From contig JAEUHH010000005.1 of NCBI GenBank assembly GCA_016795505.1, forward strand, positions 1 to 64,000: a stretch of DNA of 64,000 nucleotides, given 5' to 3'. How positions within the stretch are numbered: the stretch's first letter is position 1; each line of letters starts with the position of its first letter. Below are positions 61,169-64,000 of the stretch, piece by piece. The notes below the pieces were generated by a model, which worked only from the letters and a program-made list of their open reading frames with translations, ran no database searches and was not told where the DNA came from. The position numbers were made by a program, and so were the translations under genes. The stretch is from Verrucomicrobiales bacterium. Its GTDB lineage: Bacteria > Verrucomicrobiota > Verrucomicrobiia > Verrucomicrobiales > DEV007.

Positions 61169-61308
61169 TTGCGGCGGGAATTTTCTGGTTTACCGGAGCC
61201 GCATGCCAAATCCATGGACCGGGGTGGGAAACCCCTACACACGCCAGGAAGTCCTCGACCGGCTCCGCGACACGCTCTCGCGGGGCGAGGCGATCATCGC
61301 CGCGGGTG
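61169..61308 (+). repeat. 140-bp direct repeat, copy 2
   Basis: Second, identical copy of 59289-59428, here at the start of the intact PEP-hydrolase-family gene. The gene thus keeps only 34 bases of its original leader and now follows the TOPRIM-like gene by 62 bases. Confidence 0.97.
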
Positions 61309-62072
61309 CGGGCACGGGGATCAGCGCCAAGTTCATCGAACGCGGCGGCGCCGATCTCATCATCATCTACAACTCGGGCCGCTACCGCATGATGGGCCAC
61401 GGCTCCATCGCGGGGATCATGGGCTACGGCGATGCCAATGCCACGGCGATGGAGATCGGGGAGTACGAGGTGCTGCCGGTGGTGAAGGAGATCCCGGTGA
61501 TCTGTGGGGTGCACTGCACCGATCCGCGCCGCCGCATGTGGCACTGGCTGCAGCAGGTGAAGGCGATGGGCTTCTCGGGGATGAACAACTTTCCCACCCA
61601 CACCATCATCGACGGGTCCTTCCGCCAGCAGCTGGAGGAGACCGGCATGGGCACGGACAAGGAAATCGAAACGGTCGCCCTCGCCCGCCGCATGGATCTC
61701 TTCACCATCGTCTACGTGGCTTCGCCGGCCGAGGCCAGGGCCATGGCCGAGGCCGGAGCCGATGTCATCATCGCGCACGTCGGCTGCACCGTGGGTGGAT
61801 CCATCGGCGTGACGAATGCGGCGATGTCGCTCGCGGACGCGGCGGTGGCGACGCAGGCCATCATCGATGCCGGCAAATCGGTGCGCGACGATGTGATCTA
61901 TCTTTCCCACGGTGGCCCCATCGCGACGCCGTCCGATGCGGCCTATATCAACGAGCGCACGGACGCGGTCGGCTTTGTCGGGGCGTCGAGCCTCGAGCGC
62001 ATGGCGGTGGAGGAGTCGCTGACGCAGCTGACCCGCGAGTTCAAGTCGATCCCCCTGCACCGCACGAAGTGA
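61203..62072 (+). CDS. Phosphoenolpyruvate hydrolase-family (TIM-barrel) protein
   Basis: A 289-residue TIM-barrel protein. N-terminal NPYTRQEVLDRLRDTL, the loop IIAAGAGTGISAKFIERGGADLIIIYNSGRYRM, and ADVIIAHVGCTVGGSIG with YLSHGGPIATPSDA near the end are typical of the family annotated as phosphoenolpyruvate hydrolase or TIM-barrel signal-transduction protein. It nearly abuts the Tm-1-like gene; in fungi and bacteria the two domains are often fused or adjacent. Physiological reaction is not established. ATG 61203 is the natural start. Confidence 0.85.
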   Translation: MPNPWTGVGNPYTRQEVLDRLRDTLSRGEAIIAAGAGTGISAKFIERGGADLIIIYNSGRYRMMGHGSIAGIMGYGDANATAMEIGEYEVLPVVKEIPVICGVHCTDPRRRMWHWLQQVKAMGFSGMNNFPTHTIIDGSFRQQLEETGMGTDKEIETVALARRMDLFTIVYVASPAEARAMAEAGADVIIAHVGCTVGGSIGVTNAAMSLADAAVATQAIIDAGKSVRDDVIYLSHGGPIATPSDAAYINERTDAVGFVGASSLERMAVEESLTQLTREFKSIPLHRTK

Positions 62073-62073
62073 C

Positions 62074-63291
62074 ATGGCCGGGAAACGCATCGCCGTCATC
62101 GGCACCCTCGACACGAAGGGTGCGGAGCATGCCTATGTCGCCGATTGCCTGCGCGAGTTCGGGCACAGACCGCTCCTGATCGACCTCGGCACCGGAGGTC
62201 CCGCCACAGTGACACCGGAAATCACCCGCGCGGAAGTCGCAGCGACCGGGGGACTCGATCTCGCCGCGCTGGTCGCGACGGGTGACCGCGGCACCTGTGT
62301 CGCTGCGATGTGCGAAGCCGCGCCCGTGCTGCTCGCGAGGCTGGCCGCAGAGGGCCTCATCGACGGCGTCATCTCCCTGGGCGGTGGCGGTGGCACGGCG
62401 TTGGGCACGGCGGCGATGCGCGCGCTGCCGGTCGGCTTTCCGAAGCTGATGGTCTCAACGATGGCGAGCGGCCACACGGCGCCGTATGTCGGCAGCAAGG
62501 ACATCGTGATGTTTCCCAGCATCGTGGATGTGTCGGGACTGAACCGCATCTCCCGCCCCCTTTTCCGCCAGGCGGCGGCGGCGATCGCCGGGATGGTCGA
62601 TGCGGGCCGGGCGGAAGCCCCGGAAGACCGACCGCTCATCGCGGCGAGCATGTTCGGCAACACGACCCGCTGTGTCGAGCTGGCCCGCGCGGTGATGGAG
62701 CGGGCCGGCTACGAGGTGCTGGTCTTCCACGCCACCGGCACGGGCGGCCGCACCCTGGAGACGCTCATCGGAGACGGGCTCATGCGTGGTGTCCTCGACA
62801 TCACGACCACGGAATGGGCCGACGAACTGGTGGGCGGGGTCCTGACGGCGGGACCGCATCGTCTCGAGGCGGCCGCCCGCGCCGGTGTGCCGGCCATCGT
62901 GGTGCCGGGCTGTCTCGACATGGTCAACTTTGGCGCCCGCGACACGGTGCCGGCGCGCTTCGCAGGGCGGACTTTCCACCTGCACAATCCCCAGGTCACC
63001 CTGATGCGGACCACGCCCGAGGAATGTGCCGAACTCGGCCGCATCGTCGCGGAAAAGGTCAACGCCTCGACGGGACCGGTGCGTGTGTTGGTGCCGACGC
63101 GGGCCATCAGCCTGATCTCGGCGCCGGGGCAGCCATTCCATGATCCGGAGGCGGATGCGGCGCTCTTCGAGTCGCTCCGGCGCCATCTCGATCCCGCCAT
63201 CCCGCTGGTGGAAATGGACGCCGCGATCAACGATGAGGTGTTTGCGGAGGCTTGTGCGGAGAGTTTGCTGGAGTTGTTGAGGCGCGATTGA
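62074..63291 (+). CDS. Tm-1-like ATP-binding domain protein (UPF0261)
   Basis: A 405-residue protein of the UPF0261 family, related to the plant Tm-1 virus-resistance protein N-terminal part. IAVIGTLDTKGAEHAYVADCL opens the protein; GVISLGGGGGTALGTAAM, VSTMASGHTAPYVGSKDI, FHATGTGGRTLE and PGCLDMVNFGARDTVP are family blocks. It starts one base after the stop of the PEP-hydrolase-family gene and forms an operon with it. The reaction is unknown. Confidence 0.88.
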   Translation: MAGKRIAVIGTLDTKGAEHAYVADCLREFGHRPLLIDLGTGGPATVTPEITRAEVAATGGLDLAALVATGDRGTCVAAMCEAAPVLLARLAAEGLIDGVISLGGGGGTALGTAAMRALPVGFPKLMVSTMASGHTAPYVGSKDIVMFPSIVDVSGLNRISRPLFRQAAAAIAGMVDAGRAEAPEDRPLIAASMFGNTTRCVELARAVMERAGYEVLVFHATGTGGRTLETLIGDGLMRGVLDITTTEWADELVGGVLTAGPHRLEAAARAGVPAIVVPGCLDMVNFGARDTVPARFAGRTFHLHNPQVTLMRTTPEECAELGRIVAEKVNASTGPVRVLVPTRAISLISAPGQPFHDPEADAALFESLRRHLDPAIPLVEMDAAINDEVFAEACAESLLELLRRD

Positions 63292-63426
63292 AGTGAGGCT
63301 TTGGAGGGGAAGGAAAAAGGTGGGAAGGGGGGCGTCCGTGGGGACTTGGGCGTCCGCTCCGCGTTGGCTGGGCGATGGGAGTACGTACGGGGGATGATGG
63401 GGATGTTTGAGGGAAAGGCGTGCTTT

Positions 63427-64000
63427 GGGGAGATTCGCGTCATTCGCGTTCATTCTTTTCCATTCGTGTAAAGGTTTGGAAGATCTGGGGGCCGGGGCTG
63501 GGACCTCGGAAACGCTGGGCGCGACCCGATCCGGCTGGAAGATCGGAACGCGAATGTAAAGGAATGGCCGCGAATGACGCGAATGGTGGATCGAGAGGCG
63601 CGCGTTTGGGGAGATTCGCGTCATTCGCGTTCATTCTTTTCCATTCGTGTTAAAAATTGAAGGGCAGAAAGACCTGGAGCTTGAGCAACTGGGGACTTGA
63701 AAGCCAGCCATGCCGCTCCAACTCGGCTGGATGATCGGGACGCGAATGTAAAGGAATGGCCGCGAATGACGCGAATGGTGGAGGGAAACACACCCTCTGG
63801 GGAGATTCGCGTCATTCGCGTTCATTCTTTTCCATTCGTGTTAAAAATTGAAGGGCAGAAAGACCGGGAGCTTGAGCAACTGGGAACTTGAAAGCCAGTC
63901 ATGCCGCTCCAACTCGGCTGGATGATCGGGACGCGAATGTAAAGGAATGGCCGCGAATGACGCGAATGGTGGAGGGAAACACACCCTGTGGGGAGATTCG
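63427..64000. repeat. Tandem 181-191 bp units each with a long inverted repeat
   Basis: Units begin with GGGGAGATTCGCGTCATTCG at 63427, 63608, 63799 and 63990 (last one cut by the window edge). In each, ATTCGCGTCATTCGCG near the start is matched by its exact complement CGCGAATGACGCGAAT about 135 bases later; the flanking 20 bases pair imperfectly, giving stems of about 37 bases. Units two and three are almost identical, the first is more divergent in its loop. No coding content. The stretch 63292-63426 before it shows nothing recognisable. Confidence 0.85.

Noticed and set aside
63427-64000. Coding repeats suggested by short frames on both strands
   Set aside because: The frames arise from the same tandem unit, differ between units and have no start context; the inverted repeat explains the sequence better.

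Overview
The window is GC-rich bacterial chromosome, very probably from a Verrucomicrobiota member. I infer this from gene content rather than from any rRNA: a small FN3 protein, a TPR/STN-like secreted protein, tandem HtrA-like proteins, and translation starts that mostly lack purine-rich Shine-Dalgarno sequences. I saw no rRNA, tRNA or CRISPR array.

Layout. 1-0.8 kb: 3' part of a REP-associated (RAYT) transposase. 1-14.4 kb: envelope and housekeeping genes (cell-wall amidase, GT-C-like membrane protein, Xaa-Pro aminopeptidase, a thioredoxin fold lacking CxxC, an active HtrA protease followed by a paralogue that has lost its catalytic residues, HAD phosphatase, SDR, orphan nuoA). 14.6-34.4 kb: core genes in classical groupings (typA; yicC-gmk-ndh; tyrA-aroA-cmk; aroC-membrane protein-gatB), an enolase-superfamily enzyme, gluconokinase, an alpha/beta hydrolase, an ECF-type sigma factor and, between tyrA and gatB, an ATPase + HNH pair resembling the Septu anti-phage system. 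34.7-42.5 kb: cysteine desulfurase, hflX, a vapBC module, sulfotransferase, trpB, nadC-birA. 42.9-57 kb: a region of large nucleic-acid enzymes (TOTE-type primase-helicase, SWIM-SNF2 helicase, and a 1940-residue DUF4011-helicase-Vsr protein resembling the single-gene Hhe defence system) with an amidohydrolase between them. 57.1-63.3 kb: an intrinsically curved AT-rich array, REP-like palindromes, a ceramidase-like protein, an AAA ATPase + putative TOPRIM pair, then a PEP-hydrolase-family protein and a Tm-1-like protein. 63.4-64 kb: long-hairpin tandem repeats running off the end.

The most notable pattern is that two small accessory cassettes each sit inside a direct duplication of neighbouring host-gene sequence: vapBC between two copies (168 bp) of the hflX 3' end, and the ATPase/TOPRIM pair between two identical 140-bp copies of the PEP-hydrolase gene 5' end. 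In both cases the flanking host genes stay intact. In the second case the truncated host ORF ends in an ATGA overlap with the ATPase start, so the cassette may use the host gene's expression signals. A second notable feature is about 255 bp of A/T tracts spaced close to 10.5 bp, upstream of the FN3 gene. A third is a short repeat family built on an ACCCTGT/TGATCGG core, found inside genes, at the unclear start of ndh, and as a palindrome doublet near 57.6 kb.
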